Origin: Sorex araneus
Lineage: Eukaryota > Chordata > Mammalia > Eulipotyphla > Soricidae
DNA length: 64,000 bases
Reading direction: 5' to 3'
NCBI RefSeq assembly: GCF_027595985.1
Contig: NC_073313.1
Location: 219,792,066 to 219,856,065, forward strand
The position numbers were made by a program, and so were the translations under genes. Below the pieces are notes generated by a model. That model worked only from the letters and a program-made list of their open reading frames with translations. It did not search any database and was not told the DNA's origin. Positions 9,999 to 21,749 of the stretch are shown here, piece after piece. Each line of letters opens with the position of its first letter. Within the stretch, counting starts at the first letter, position 1.

Positions 9999-12702
9999 GC
10001 ACTCCAGGCCACTTTCCGGACGCTTGGGCCAAACCTCACACATGAGTGAAGCCCCACAGAAGCAGGCAAAGAATAACTTTGTGACCTTGGCCTCCAGGTT
10101 CAATTGGACCCGGAAACAGAGATCCTCTGCCTGCTTCTCCTAATCTCTGGCGCCCCAGGAATCATACCCACATGACTCCACCCGACCAGGGCAAGAAAAA
10201 TACCTCATCCGCCAACTCCACTACACAGCCACAGACACACTCCAGGCAGTTTTCAGGACTGTGCATCATAAGACATTTAATACACATATTCCATAATTAC
10301 CGCACCATATTTGATGAGGTACAAATATGGTGTGAACTATTGGGAAACCTGTAAGGGCAATTGGAGGCTGCCCTAAAGCCTCCATCCCTCTCAGTGAGCC
10401 CAGCAAGATACCAAGAGTATCCCGCCCACATGGCAGAGCCTGGCAAGCTACCCGTGGTGTATTCACAATATGCCAAAAAGAGTAACAACATTCACCTGAA
10501 ACTGAAAAAGCCCCCAATATGGGAGCTTTTAGAAGGATGAGCAAGGAGAGGCTGATAAAATCTCAGAATGAACAAGACTGCCAAAACAATGCACAAACGC
10601 TGGCATCAGAATCATCTATCAAGGAACTGATGGTGCAAGCCAGAAGATCAAGTATGACATCATTGGTCTGACCCAGATGAGAAGGCATTGATCACATCAT
10701 GCTATTTTCGACACTGAAGAAGAATTGTTCCTCAGAACATTCTAAAATAGAAGTGTCAATGGTGTCGGTGTCCTTGTCAACATGAACTTGGCCATGAACA
10801 TTGATTCATTCAAATGCCTAACAACCCGAATCGGACGATTACACTTGAATAGATGTGGCTCATAGCCAGCAGTGTCTGTCTTCATCATCTACGCACCAAC
10901 ATCCAACTACAATAAAGAAGAAATTGAGAGATTCTACATGGAGCTGGAGAAGTTCTATAAAGAAGAACACACCTTCCACAAGATCATTGTCGGTGATTTC
11001 AATGCCAAGATAGAACAGAGAAGGTCACCTGAAGAACTCCATATCAGGACCCATGGCCTAGAATGGAATGAACAGAGTAAGAGACTGAGTTCATCATGTC
11101 GACCAAGACTATCCATGGTAACTCACAATTCCAGAAGGCCGAATCTAAACACTGGACATGGGAATCTATCGGTGAACAGTTCCACAATGAAACTGACCAC
11201 ACCATATTCAATTGATAGTTTTGCCTGACCAATGTCGCTATTGTCCCAAAATTCCAAACGGGATCGGACCACATTTTCCTTCGTGCAAAATTCTGCTTCA
11301 AAGAGTGGGGAGAAAGAACTGTAAAGTTTAAGTTTAGGAAGAGAACTCCCAGAAAGACCTCCAGCTGAGAGCTCTTTGGCACTATTGTGGCAATGTGGAA
11401 AGATGCCACAGTTGACAGCATCGACGAGTAATATGATCGACTGGTTCAGCATCTCCGTGGACTGCACCAGGAATGCCGAGAGTGGGAAAGGCACGAACAC
11501 ACACCTGTCTTCTGAAACTCTCGAGTTCATTCACCAATGTGATTTGGCATGAGCCTCAGGCAATTACAAGCTAACATCTGAGCTCACAAAGCTATGCAGG
11601 AAAGCGATAAAGGAACACCTCAAAGAGTATAGCAGCAGTATTGGCTGATGTGGCAGAGGCCGGGAAAAGTATTTGCAACACTCTCCTGTCCTTCACCAAC
11701 TACAAGACCAAGATGATTGCCCTTTGACATCCTGATATATCTGTCACATCTTCCAGAAGGGAAATGGAGAGGATTATTCATGACTTCTACTCGACAGCGA
11801 CGCCCACCTGCCCACATACCAAATTCGGCAGGATTAATATGTCATTCCCAGAGTCCTCCCTTCCGAAACTGGACATGCCATTTTTTTGGTCAAGACACAT
11901 ACAGCACCCAGTCCAGACAAGGTCAGACCCGAACACCTGAAGAATCTGCCACCAGTACTCATCAACACACTGGCTTGGCTCTTCACATACTACCTGTCCA
12001 TATGCAAGGTTCTGTCCAAATGGAAAACCAGCAGGACTGTTCTGTTGTACAAGAAGGGAGACATCCATGACATCAACAACTATTGCCCAATCTGCCTGTT
12101 GTCCATTGTCTACAAGTTATTCACATGAGTCATCCTGAAGAGAATAGACAGAACACTAGAGGGTGGACAACCATGAGAGCAAGCTGGGTTCCAAAAAGGA
12201 TTCAGCATGATTGAACATATCCACTCAGTGACCAAGCTCATTGAAGTTTCTTGAGAGTTTAAGATGCTGCTCTGTCTAACGTTCATCAATTTAAAGAAGG
12301 CCTTTGATTGTGTTGAGACTGAAGTGGCCATTGAAGCCCTAACCAAAAGGGCATTCAAACTCAGTACGTCGAGATCCTCTGCGAGCTCTATTATGGATTC
12401 ATCACCAGGATTTCACTATTCTACAAGGAAGTGATCATTGACAAAAAGACAGCAGTTCAGCAGGGTGATACCATTTCACCAAAACTCTCAGTGCCACCCT
12501 CAAGAACGTCATGCGATGACTGAAATGGAAGAAATGGGAGTGAAGATAGATGGTCAGCAAGTACATCACCTCTGTTTCGCTGACGACATCATTCTCATAA
12601 TACCAAGCGGCACAAGTACTGCTTGACTTTGACCGTGAGTGTGGAAAGGTGAATCTCACCAAGACAATGTTCATGAAAAATTGCTAGTCACTGATGTTCC
12701 AT
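9999..12702 (+). mobile_element. RTE-clade retrotransposon, copy A (5' region plus coding region, 3' truncated)
   Basis: The segment 9,999-10,565 is a non-coding 5' region. Parts of it recur in the short elements at 2.5-5.1 kb and in the composite SINEs (ggcaagctacccgtggtgta at 10,450). From about 10,600 there is a decayed endonuclease-reverse transcriptase gene. The copy ends at 12,702, where a solo-LTR-like sequence starts, so its last ~900 bp (present in copy B) are missing. It begins flush against the truncated L1 copy A. Confidence 0.8.
10600..12702 (+). pseudogene. RTE endonuclease-reverse transcriptase pseudogene (copy A)
   Basis: RTE elements carry one main ORF with an APE-type endonuclease and a reverse transcriptase, and lack the L1-type ORF1. 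Visible endonuclease motifs are KYDIIGLT (from 10,641), VFIIYAPTSNYN (near 10,875), GDFNAK (10,992-11,009) and the catalytic S-D-H (11,264-11,272). The RT part shows PDKVRPEHLKNLPP (near 11,910), KKGDIHDINNY (near 12,050), motif A FINLKKAFDCV (12,280-12,313), motif B QQGDTISPKL (near 12,455) and an intact F-A-D-D at 12,574-12,585. Stops and frameshifts are frequent, so it is dead. The wording resembles nematode RTE proteins more than ruminant BovB; this is recognition from memory, not alignment. Confidence 0.8.
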
Positions 12703-13316
12703 AACTAGATTCAGACCCTGCTAGGGTTAGGAATGATTAATCTAGCCTGAGTGCTGTAGTCTGAGTCTGTGGCAAGGTATTGCCAGGAGTGCTGCCTTGC
12801 AAGCCTCAATGTATCTCTTGCCATGCCCATACAAAAATAACTAGTATTAAGATGTTAATGAGAGTTTGGACTAAGGAAAGGAGAAAAATCTCTTAAGAGA
12901 TATTTTGCCTACTGGCAGTCCGGAAGGGCTTTGAAGTGCCCCTAGGTTGTGTTCCCTTTGAACCTGCCGGCCCTGAGGAAGGGCTTTCTTATATTGATTT
13001 TGCTACCTGGCTGTGTGTAGCCTAGGGGCAAGGGCGAGAGAGAGAAAGGGAGGAGAGGACCAGAGAGGATATGGTGGTAGATCCAGAGAGAGGACGGAGC
13101 TAGAAGTGCAGGGCATGAGAAAGATGGAAGATTGAATAAACAGTAACTAATCAGCAACCAGCTTGGTCCTCATTCTTCCTTCGTCTGTCCTTGGCCAACG
13201 GCCGTCCCTATCCAGCCATACACAATGGTTCTGGAGCACCGAACGCAGGCAGTGAAACAGAGCTGCCCGGAGAGCAGGTGAGTGCACACGCCCTTCGGCA
13301 TGCATAATTTTTTACA
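12703..13316 (+). mobile_element. LTR of the long LTR family (5' truncated)
   Basis: Matches the complement of 60,474-61,090 closely (ctagggttaggaatgattaa, cttgcaagcctcaatgtatc, cttaagagatattttgccta). A polyadenylation signal, gaataaaca, lies near 13,133, and the end ttttttaca at 13,316 gives the usual CA terminus. The 5' part seen in the copy at 33.8 kb is missing, and the sequence is fused directly to RTE on the left. No retroviral internal region is adjacent. Confidence 0.7.
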
Positions 13317-13920
13317 GAATACTATGCAGCTTTTTGAAAAGATGAAGTCATGAAATTCGCATATAGATGGATCAATATGGAAAGTATAAGGTTAAGTGAA
13401 ATGAGTCAGAAACAGAGGGACCAACATAGAAAAATTGCACTCATTTGTGGAATATAAAGTAACAGAATGGGAGACTAACACCCAAGATTATTAAATATAA
13501 GTACTGGGAGGATTACTCCACAGCTTAGAAGCTGACCTCCCATACTGAGGGAAAAGGCAGTTCAGTTAGAGAAGGAATCACCAAGTAAATGGTGCTAGGA
13601 AGATCTGCTCGGGATGGGAGACACACTCTAAAAGCAGACTGTAGCCCGAACATGATGGCCACTCAATACCTCTATTGCAAACCACAACACCCAAAAGGAG
13701 AAAGAGCAAAATGGAGTGCCTTGCCACAGAGGCAGGGTGAGGAAATGGGGTGGAGATTGTGGGAGGGATGCTGGGACCATTGGTGGTGGAAAATGGGCAC
13801 TGGTGGAGGGATGGATACTTGACCATTGTGACTGAAATGTAAGCACGGAAGTTTGTAAGTCTGTAACTGTACCTCACGGTGATTCACTAAGAAAAAAATT
13901 AATAAATAAATAAAATAAAA
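13317..13920 (+). mobile_element. L1 3' end
   Basis: Starts at gaatactatgcagc (end of ORF2). It continues through the L1 3' UTR (catgatggccactcaatacc, ccacaacacccaaaaggaga), a G-rich block around 13,733-13,800 and the terminus tgattcactaag with an A-rich tail. It may be the 3' part of a separate 5'-truncated L1, or of the L1 whose 5' part lies at 6.9-10.0 kb. Confidence 0.85.
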
Positions 13921-14187
13921 GCAATTGGTTAAAAATTTAAAAATGGAAAAATGAATCTTTTAATCTTAATAAAGAAACAAATGTATATATACTATATATA
14001 TAGCAGGTGAGAAGGGATGCCACAACAGCATTAACAATGCTCATGAACCTCTTAAAATTCCTTAGGAAAAAAAAACAAATAATTGTAGGAAACAGCATCC
14101 ATTCTCACCCTAAATTTTCTTGCTAAAGATACTACTAAAGGGAAAGGGAAAGTTTAAATTATAATTTAAATTAAAAGACACTAACTA

Positions 14188-15111
14188 CAATAAGATATCA
14201 TCTTATACCACAGAAATTGGCACACATCAAAAAGAACAAACACAACCAGTGCTGGCAGGCACTGATGTGGGGAGAATGGGACTCTCTTTCATTGTTGGTG
14301 GGAATGCCAACTGTTTTAATCCTTGTGGGAAAAAAAAATATGGGCATTCCTCAAAACACTAGAAATTGAGTTTCTATATGACCCAGCAATACCATTTCTG
14401 GGAATATATTCCAGGTGTAGAAAGTACAGTAGAAATGACATCTGCACCTTTATGTTCATTGCAGCACTGTTCACAATAGCCAGAATCTGGAAACAGCCAG
14501 AGTGTCCGAGAACAGATGACTGCTTGAAGAAACTATGGAACACTATGCAGCTGTTAGGAAAGATGAAGTCATAAACTTTGCTTATAAGTGGATGGACATG
14601 GAGAGTATCATGGTAAGTGAAATGAGTCAGAAATAGAGAGACAGACATAGAATGACTACACTCATTAGTGGAATATAAAATAACATAATATGAGACTAAC
14701 ACCAAAAGACAGTAGAGACAAGGCCCAGGAAGATTGCCCCAAGGTTGTAAGCCTGACTCCTAAGCTGGGAGAGAAGGCATCTGTAATAGAGAAGGGATCC
14801 CTAAGTCAATGATGGTTGAAGGAATAGCTCAAGATGGGAGATGTGCTCTGAAAGTAGATAAAGGACTAACTAAACATGATGACCTCTCCAGTGTCCGTAC
14901 TGCAAACCAAAATGCACAAAAATTATAGAGAGAGCAAGAAAGAAAGTACGTGGCATAGAACAGAAGTTGGGGGTGGAGGGCAGGAGGGATACTGGGACAT
15001 TGGTGGTGGAAAATGTACTCTGGTGGAGGGATGGATGTTCGATCATAGTATGACTGAAACTCAATCATGAAATCTTTGTAACTACGTATCACAGTTATTC
15101 ATTAAAAAAAA
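14188..15111 (+). mobile_element. 5'-truncated L1 with target-site duplication
   Basis: Begins within ORF2 (gatatcatcttataccacag is the RYHLTPQ region) and includes the knuckle region, the ORF2 end and the 3' UTR. The left target copy ttaaaagacactaacta is at 14,171-14,187. A one-mismatch copy lies at 15,346-15,362, beyond a SINE that entered the A-tail. The open frame at 14,323-14,574 is a relic of the ORF2 C-terminus and is not an independent gene. Confidence 0.8.
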
Positions 15112-15342
15112 TCACTGTCACTGTATCAGTGTCATCCCATTGCTCATCGATTTGCTCAAGCAGGCACCAGTAACTTCTCCATTATGAGACTTGTTGTTAC
15201 TGTCTTTGGCATATCGAATATGCCACGGGTAGCTTGCCAGGCACTGCTGTGCGAGCGGGATACTCTTGGTAGCTTGCTGGGCTCTCCAAGAGGGACAAAG
15301 GAATAGAACCTGGATTGGCTGCGTGCAAGGCAAATGCCTTAC
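15112..15342 (-). mobile_element. composite SINE: tRNA head, RTE 5'-region body, RTE tail
   Basis: On the minus strand the order is a partial tRNA head (ggcatttgccttgcacgcag), a B box (ggttctattcc), a body (cttggagagcccagcaagct ... tggcatattcgatatgcc) and an RTE-like 3' end (tactggtgcctgcttgagca, then gacactgatacagtga). The body matches 10,380-10,485 and the tail matches 51,340-51,400, both in RTE copies. The sequence cattaaaaa lies on both sides (around 15,102 and 15,343), consistent with insertion into the L1 A-tail. Confidence 0.8.
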
Positions 15343-15362
15343 CATTAAAAATACACTAACTA

Positions 15363-17005
15363 GATCAAATGGAAGCTCAATTTCTAATTTTTTGAGAAGC
15401 GTCTGTATTGTTTTCCAAAAGGACTGAACCAGTCGGCATTCCCACCAGCAGTGTAGAAGGGTCCCTTTCTCCCCACATCCTCTCCAACAGTGGTTGCTTT
15501 TGTTCTTTTGGATGTGTGCCATTCTCTGTGGTGTGAGGTGGTATCTCATGGTTGTTTTGATCTGCATCTCCCTTATGATTAGTGATGTAGAGCATTTTTT
15601 CCTGTGCCTTTTGGCCATTCATATCTCTTCCTTAGAAAAGTTTCTGTTCATTTCTTTGCCCCATTTTCTGATGGAGTTGGATGTTTTCTTCTTGTACAGT
15701 TCAGCCAGTGCTTTATATACCCTTGATATCAACCCTTTATCGGATGAGTATTGGGTGAATATCCTTTCCCATTCTGTAGATTGTCTTTGTATTCTGGTCA
15801 CTGTATCTTTTGCGGTGCAGAAGCTTCTTAGTTTAATATAGTCCCATTTGTTTATCTCTGTTTCCACTTGGTTGGTCAGTTGCGTGTCATCTTTGAAGAT
15901 ACCTGTCGCTTCAATATCATGGAGGGTTTTGCCAACCTTGTCTTCGATGTACCTTATGGATTGTGGTCTGATGTTGAGATCTTTAATCCATTTTGATCTG
16001 ATTTTTGTGCATGGTGTCAGGTCGAGGTCTAAGCCATTCTTTTGCATGTGGTTGTCCAGTTATGCCAGCACCATTTGTTAAAGAGACTTTCCTTGTTCCA
16101 CTTCACATTTCTTGCTCCCTTATCTAATCTTAAGATTAGATAATCATACATTTGAGGTTGTGTGTAGGGATATTCCACCCTGTTCCACTGGTCTGCGGGT
16201 CTGCCTTTGTTCCAATACCATGGAAATATATCCCGGAGAAACAAAAAGGTATAGTCAAAATGACATCTGCACTTATATGTTCATCGCGGCACTGTTTACA
16301 ATAGCCAGAATTTGGAAAAAACCCGAGTGTCCAAGAACAGATGACTGGTTAAAGAAACTTTGGTACATATACCATGGAATACTATGCAGCTGTAAGAAAA
16401 GATGAAGTCATGAACTTTGCATATAAGTGGATCAACATGGAAAGTATCATGCTAAATGAAATGAGTCAGAAAGAGAGGGACAAACATAGAAAGATTACAC
16501 TCATGTGTGGAATATAAAACAACAGAGTAGGAGACTAACACCCAAGAATAGCAGTATATAATATCAGGAGGTTGGCTCCATGGCTTGGAAGCTGGCCTCA
16601 TATGCTGGGGGAATGGCAGCCAGGATAGAGAAGGGAACACCAAGTAAAATGTGGTTGGGGACCCCGTGCGAGGAGAGAAAAGTGTGCTGAAAGTAGACTA
16701 GAGACTGAACATGATGGTCGCTCAATACCCTTATCGCAAACCACAACACCCAAAAGGAGAGAGAACAAAATGGAATGCCCTGCCACAGAGGCAGGGTGGG
16801 GTGGGGGGGGACGGGAGTGGAGGGTGGGAGGGATACTGGGTTCACTGGTGGTGGAGAATGGACACTGGTGTAGGGATGGGTTCTCGAACATTGTGTGAGG
16901 GAAACACAAGGACGAAGATGGGTAAATTTGTAACTGTACCCTCATGGTGACTGACTTATTAAAAATAAATTTAAAAAATAATAATAATGGGGGAAAATAA
17001 ATAAA
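15363..17005 (+). mobile_element. L1 insertion with 5' inversion (twin priming)
   Basis: The segment 15,363-16,222 is antisense L1 ORF2 (C-terminal third). The segment 16,223-17,005 is sense L1 covering the immediately following ORF2 end and 3' UTR. The two meet at neighbouring L1 positions, with only about 20 bp of L1 missing. The whole insertion is flanked by a perfect 17-bp direct repeat, taaaaatacactaacta, at 15,346-15,362 and 17,006-17,022. This is the standard signature of twin priming during L1 integration. The inverted part keeps a readable ORF2 stretch (about 15,619-16,047, minus strand) interrupted by frame changes. Confidence 0.9.
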
Positions 17006-17022
17006 TAAAAATACACTAACTA

Positions 17023-18194
17023 AAAGGCAGAAACTATTAGACTAATTTTCTATCCCTCTGCCATCCGGCACAAACAAGATACTGTCATTACCCTAAAACC
17101 CTTGTAATTAATAGATTTTATGCCTAGATCTAAAGCATACCTGGATAAGAAAATTGCCCAAAGAGAAAATGGATCACTAAGAGTAACTTGCTCAATAACT
17201 GACTGCATGTTATTATAATAACATAAAGTTTTTAAGATCAACTTATATCTGAATACAATGTGGCTAGGTATTTCATTTTTTAGAAAACAAAAAAATCAAA
17301 TGAAAACAATTTATGTTATTATATTATCTGAATTTTCTCACTTGGAAAATTACAGAGAATTAAAACCTCTGCCTGGAAGATGGTGCTAGATTTTATCCTA
17401 TTTCTTCAACAAACAAAATTTCTCTATTCCAAACCTGATCACACTGGGATGAGATCTCTCAAATACAAAGTTTTAGAATAAATTTTTACTCAAATATATA
17501 ATCTTCAGTTATTTTATACTTAGGATTTTTTTCTCCTTTCTGTTTCTATTTCTTTCTTTTTGTTTGTGTATGTGCCAGGGATTGATCCTTGTGCTTCTAC
17601 AAATGAGTCAAGTGCTTTACCACTGAGTTGCATCTTAGGAATTTATTTATAGAGAAAAATACTGAATTAATGCAGAGATATGTAGGTTCCATAAAGATAA
17701 AGAATGATGAGTCAGACACTAGTCTTTCAACAGATTCCATATTTATTAAGTCTAAAATAAATTCTACTGAAATTTTGCCAATAATGACAATAGAATCCCA
17801 GCAGTCCAACTTAACATAAAGAAAAATAAAACTACAATACAGAATATATTAAATAACAGCTTTCTAAAGCCATTTGGGTCTTCGCCACACCTAATGTAAG
17901 AGAGTAAGCTTCTTGATGGCATATTACTTAATCATTGTTTATAATCTAAATTTTAATACCATTATAGTGTTTTCTTCATAGCTATTATGCAATGTATAGT
18001 TGCTGTACTGAATACTAAGTGCTCGATAAATATAAAAGTGATTTATTGTAACTGATGTTAACAGAGCTACATAAATGGCCCTTTATCTGGTCAGATCCGA
18101 TACACCAATTATATGCACAAATACACTGTAAGAGACACAAAGCATAGACTTGATACTTTACATTAAACAGAAGCATAGCAGAAATACATTTTAA
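17023..18194. other. unassigned AT-rich sequence
   Basis: No gene found. A weak tRNA-SINE-like phrase in antisense (ccagggattgatccttgtgc near 17,576) is too short to call. Confidence 0.4.
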
Positions 18195-18225
18195 AGTATT
18201 TGTGAAGAATTTCTTCACAAATACT
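18195..18225. repeat. 31-bp near-perfect palindrome
   Basis: Arms agtatttgtgaagaa (18,195-18,209) and ttcttcacaaatact (18,211-18,225) are exact reverse complements around a single T. Confidence 0.9.
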
Positions 18226-18522
18226 ATAGAGAGTACTTACTACTACAAAGAAATTAGTTCTTCACAATATTTGGAATTTTTCACCACTAATCAACTTTGT
18301 TTTGATGGGAAATAGAATGTTAACAGGGGAAAAAATAAACCTTTGAATTGTTCCCAATTCCTAAGAAAAAAATTCCTAAGAAAAAATACTGAAACTTAGG
18401 TAAAGAACTAGTGTAGCTTATCCTGATTTTTTTTTTAAGAAAAGAAATAGCAAGTCATTTCCTAGCACTGATGACTCATACCAGGAATGCTTTGAGGGTA
18501 TTCTTAAAAAAAAAATCAGTGA

Positions 18523-18679
18523 AGAGGCTGGAGTGATAGTACAGAAGGTAGAGCACATGCCTTGCATGAAACCCACCCAGGTTAGATCCCCATATGATCC
18601 CCCCAGCCCACCAGGAGTAATTCCTAAGTGCAGAACAAGGAGTGACCCCTGAGTACTGCTGGGCGTGGCCCAAAAAGAT
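18523..18679 (+). mobile_element. tRNA-derived Sorex-type SINE, diverged
   Basis: Head gaggctggagtgatagtaca, B-box region aggttagatcccc, body ggagtaattcctaagtgcag and end ctgggcgtggccc. It has more substitutions than the 5,888 and 39,253 copies, so it is an older member. Confidence 0.85.
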
Positions 18680-19119
18680 CTACGAGTATCAGTTCTTTAG
18701 GTCTATGTGCAAATTTTCTCTTAAATATTAATAGCAGGAATAACAAAAACTGTATCAAGATTTCTAAGAATAAAATTATTAGTAGATTATCCAGCTCATG
18801 TATTCCAAAATGCTTGCTTTATTTATAATTAGGGACACAAAATTATTTTGATGATTTGTTCACAGTTTATAGGTACTGAAAGATCTACCATTTAATCCAT
18901 ATATTTAGTGGTTTTCTACTATGATCCAGTCCCCTTTTCTTTCCATGAGAAACTCTTGCTTAATTTCAATTCTGTGTTGCCGGTGATTACAAGAGAGAAA
19001 ATAATTCAAGTGAGAGGTTTCTGGATGACATAATTTAAATACCTAGGGAATAGTGTCTCAGTAGTAATTGAAGAGACACATTGATCATTCCTCATAGATC
19101 AATGTCAAATTTAAAACAA
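18680..19119. other. unassigned sequence
   Basis: No supported feature. Confidence 0.4.
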
Positions 19120-19690
19120 AACTACCATATTATCCAGCAGTCTTCTAGGATAAATCCAAAAGAAGTGAAATAAATATCATAAAGATCTATATGCACTATC
19201 TATACTTCCTTATTTATTGTAATATTATTCACAATATATAAGATATGTATAAAAATATCTAGGTGCAAATTGACAAATAAATAGATCAAGAATATATTGT
19301 TGGAGATACACACACAAAGAGGAATATTATTCAGTATTTTAAAAGATGGAAATCCTTGTCATTTGCAATGATATGAATGAACCTGAAAGATAAGTTAAAT
19401 AAGCCAGACACAGGAACAAAAAATGCTTCATGATCTTGCTTATATTAATAATCTGAGAGATTCAAATTAATAGAATCAGATAGTAGAATGATGGTTTCCA
19501 GAATCTGAGACAGAAGACTAACTGAGATGTTGATTCAAGGATACACAGAATAAATAAGTTTGTAAATCAAATTATTATAACGTGGTGACTATAAATTAAA
19601 AGTACTGTATCTTATACTTATAATTTGCTGAGAAATAATATTCTAATTAACTTGATTTCAATGATAATTTTATAATGTATATGAATATAT
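19120..19690 (+). mobile_element. ancient L1 3' end
   Basis: Carries the classical succession of old L1 ends: aggaatattattcagtattt, gaaatccttgtcatttgcaa, atgaatgaacctgaaagata, and a 3' UTR with gaatgatggtttccagaatc. Heavily mutated and AT-rich. Confidence 0.65.
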
Positions 19691-19739
19691 ATGTATATAT
19701 GAAACATCATATTGCAATAACTAGTGTTTAAGAGCGCAT

Positions 19740-20340
19740 GATTAAAAAGAACTTTATGCAGTTAGTGGAAACGTAAATTGATGCACTGCTTTGGGAAACA
19801 TTGAAATTTCTATACGAAGTTAAAAATAAAAATGTCTTATAATCCACATTCTCACTTTAGGGTATATATCAAAAAATACAAAAACCTTTGAATTCCCTGC
19901 CGCAGAGGCAGGGTGGGGTAGTGAGGGTTGGGGGGTGGGAGGGATACTGGGAACATTGGTGAAGGAGAATGGGCACTGGTGGCAGGATGTAAACAAAATG
20001 CAAACATGAAATTTCATAAGTGTGTAACTGTACCTCATGGTGATTCACTAATAAAAATTTAAAAATAATTTAAAAAAGAAGAAACAAAAAGGAAAAAAAC
20101 TTTTAATACAAAATTAATATCAATGCTAATGTTATGGAAGCATTATTTAGTTAGTTACATTGGCAACATGATTTAACTACTTATGCCCAATGTATATGAT
20201 AACATTATTTATAGAAGCAACTTAAGTGTCCAGTGAGAGATGACTAGATAAAAAAATTCATGGAATATTTATACATAGGAATACTATTCTATGCTTTTTA
20301 AGAGAAGATGAAATTTTGTTGGTACAAAATTTTGTTCACA
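19740..20340 (+). mobile_element. ancient L1 fragment, interrupted by a younger L1 tail
   Basis: 19,740-19,888 resembles the ORF2 C-terminal region of an old L1 (ctgctttgggaaacattgaa, then gggtatatatcaaaaaatac). Further ORF2-end phrases follow at about 20,190-20,330 (gaagcaacttaagtgtccag, gaatactattctatgctttt). The gap between them is filled by the younger tail at 19,889-20,080. Confidence 0.5.
19889..20080 (+). mobile_element. short young L1 3' UTR insertion
   Basis: Starts in the 3' UTR (gaattccctgccgcagaggc), includes the G-rich block (19,910-19,985) and ends acctcatggtgattcactaa plus an A-rich tail. Only the last ~190 bp of L1 were copied. Confidence 0.8.
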
Positions 20341-21379
20341 ATAAAATGGAAAAATGATGGGAATTATGCAAACAAATAAGAAAAAGGAAACTATGTGTGA
20401 GATGTGAGGATCTAAAGTTGATGAGTAGACAAAACAAAAAAACAAAGCAGTGGACATTGATAATAGAACTAAAGTTTCTTGGGAGAAAAAAGGGGACAGG
20501 TTAAGGTAGAGTAAGAGGGAAATAGAGGACAAAAATATGTTTCAGTCTTAAATAAATATAAATTCTTTCCTGTCATTTATACCTCCATAAAATTGGGAAT
20601 ATTAAAAAATATTACTATAAAATCAGTCCAGTTTAATATCAGAGATGAAATGTAGAAAATAGGAATTTGATCAAAAATTCACAATAGGTTTGGTCTTCCA
20701 GCTCGTGTTCTGCCTTGAACATGCCTGTGTCTTTTTTTTTCTATTTTTTTTAACATGCTTGTTTCTCTATTTCTTTGCTTGCTATTTCCACTCTGGAGAA
20801 CTCTGTGTTCTTCCTCAAACATTACTTTTCCCTTTCTCACCCCTCACATCTTTCTAAATAAGTTTCATTAAAAGTTCCTTGCTCCACAAAAAAGGAAAAA
20901 TCACAATGGATTTCCTTTTTGTTTATAGGAAAATATTATATATCAATTTTGAATATATTTCACCAAAGTATGATTACAAATTCAATTGTAATGCACCTAG
21001 TCATGCTTTTATAATCATTAATAGAAGCTTAAATACTTTAGAAAAGAAACATATTTCTTGTAGCACAGTACAATAGTGAATAAATATTCTTAGAAGTTTG
21101 TACTCAGACGTTATTTAGAAATGTCACTGATAAAGAAGTTAATGCTTAAATTCCCTTACATTCCAGTTAGGTCTCTACAGTGCAGTGTAAGAGTATAATA
21201 TCTATCTTGACTGAGTCAGCTTTTTTAAGGTAAGGAATCCTTAACATTTTCAAGTAGTTAACTTGCTGCATTCTATTTACAACTAATATTTGTATGGCAG
21301 TGGGATGGATGTAGTAGACATACATATGAGATCTAGTTTCTTAATGCTAAGATACCCTCCCCCATTTTATCATTTGAGC
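20341..21379. other. unassigned AT-rich sequence
   Basis: No gene or clear repeat. Confidence 0.4.
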
Positions 21380-21525
21380 CACAACTCGGTGAAGTTCAGA
21401 CCTTCCTTCTGCTTAGGGCTCACTCCAGGTAGTGCTCAAGGAACATATGCAGTGCCGGAGATCAAACCCGGACCTGCTGTAGGCAAAGCAAGTTCCTTTA
21501 CCCTGGTACTATCTCTTGGCCCTAG
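21380..21525 (-). mobile_element. tRNA-derived SINE, antisense, diverged
   Basis: In antisense the B-box region reads gatcaaacccgg, and the head reads tactatctcttggccct at the right end (complement of agggccaagagatagta). Old copy. Confidence 0.7.
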
Positions 21526-21574
21526 CCATAATTACTTTGAAAAAGTTCTGAAATTTTTTAAACTGAACTACAAA

Positions 21575-21725
21575 TCTGGTATAAATACCCATTCACAGAT
21601 GAGAAGACTGAAACCTAGAAAACGAAGTGAGTTAACCCAGATCAAATCACCATACTTTGGTAAACCACGGCAGAAGTTACAGCTCCCCAAATCTGCAGTC
21701 ATGCTCTCCTTAACCAAAGCAAGGT
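21575..21725 (+). mobile_element. MIR (CORE-SINE) fragment
   Basis: Shows the recognisable MIR phrase order: acccattcacagatgagaag, actgaaacctagaaaacgaa, gttaacccagatcaaatcac, then a tail with ctctccttaacca. MIR is an ancient mammal-wide tRNA-derived SINE. Confidence 0.7.
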
Positions 21726-21749
21726 TCACGCTTCTTCTTTCCCCCAAGA

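Noticed and set aside
17545-17640. Antisense SINE-like phrase ccagggattgatccttgtgc
   Set aside because: Only a short B-box-like match; body and head cannot be followed.
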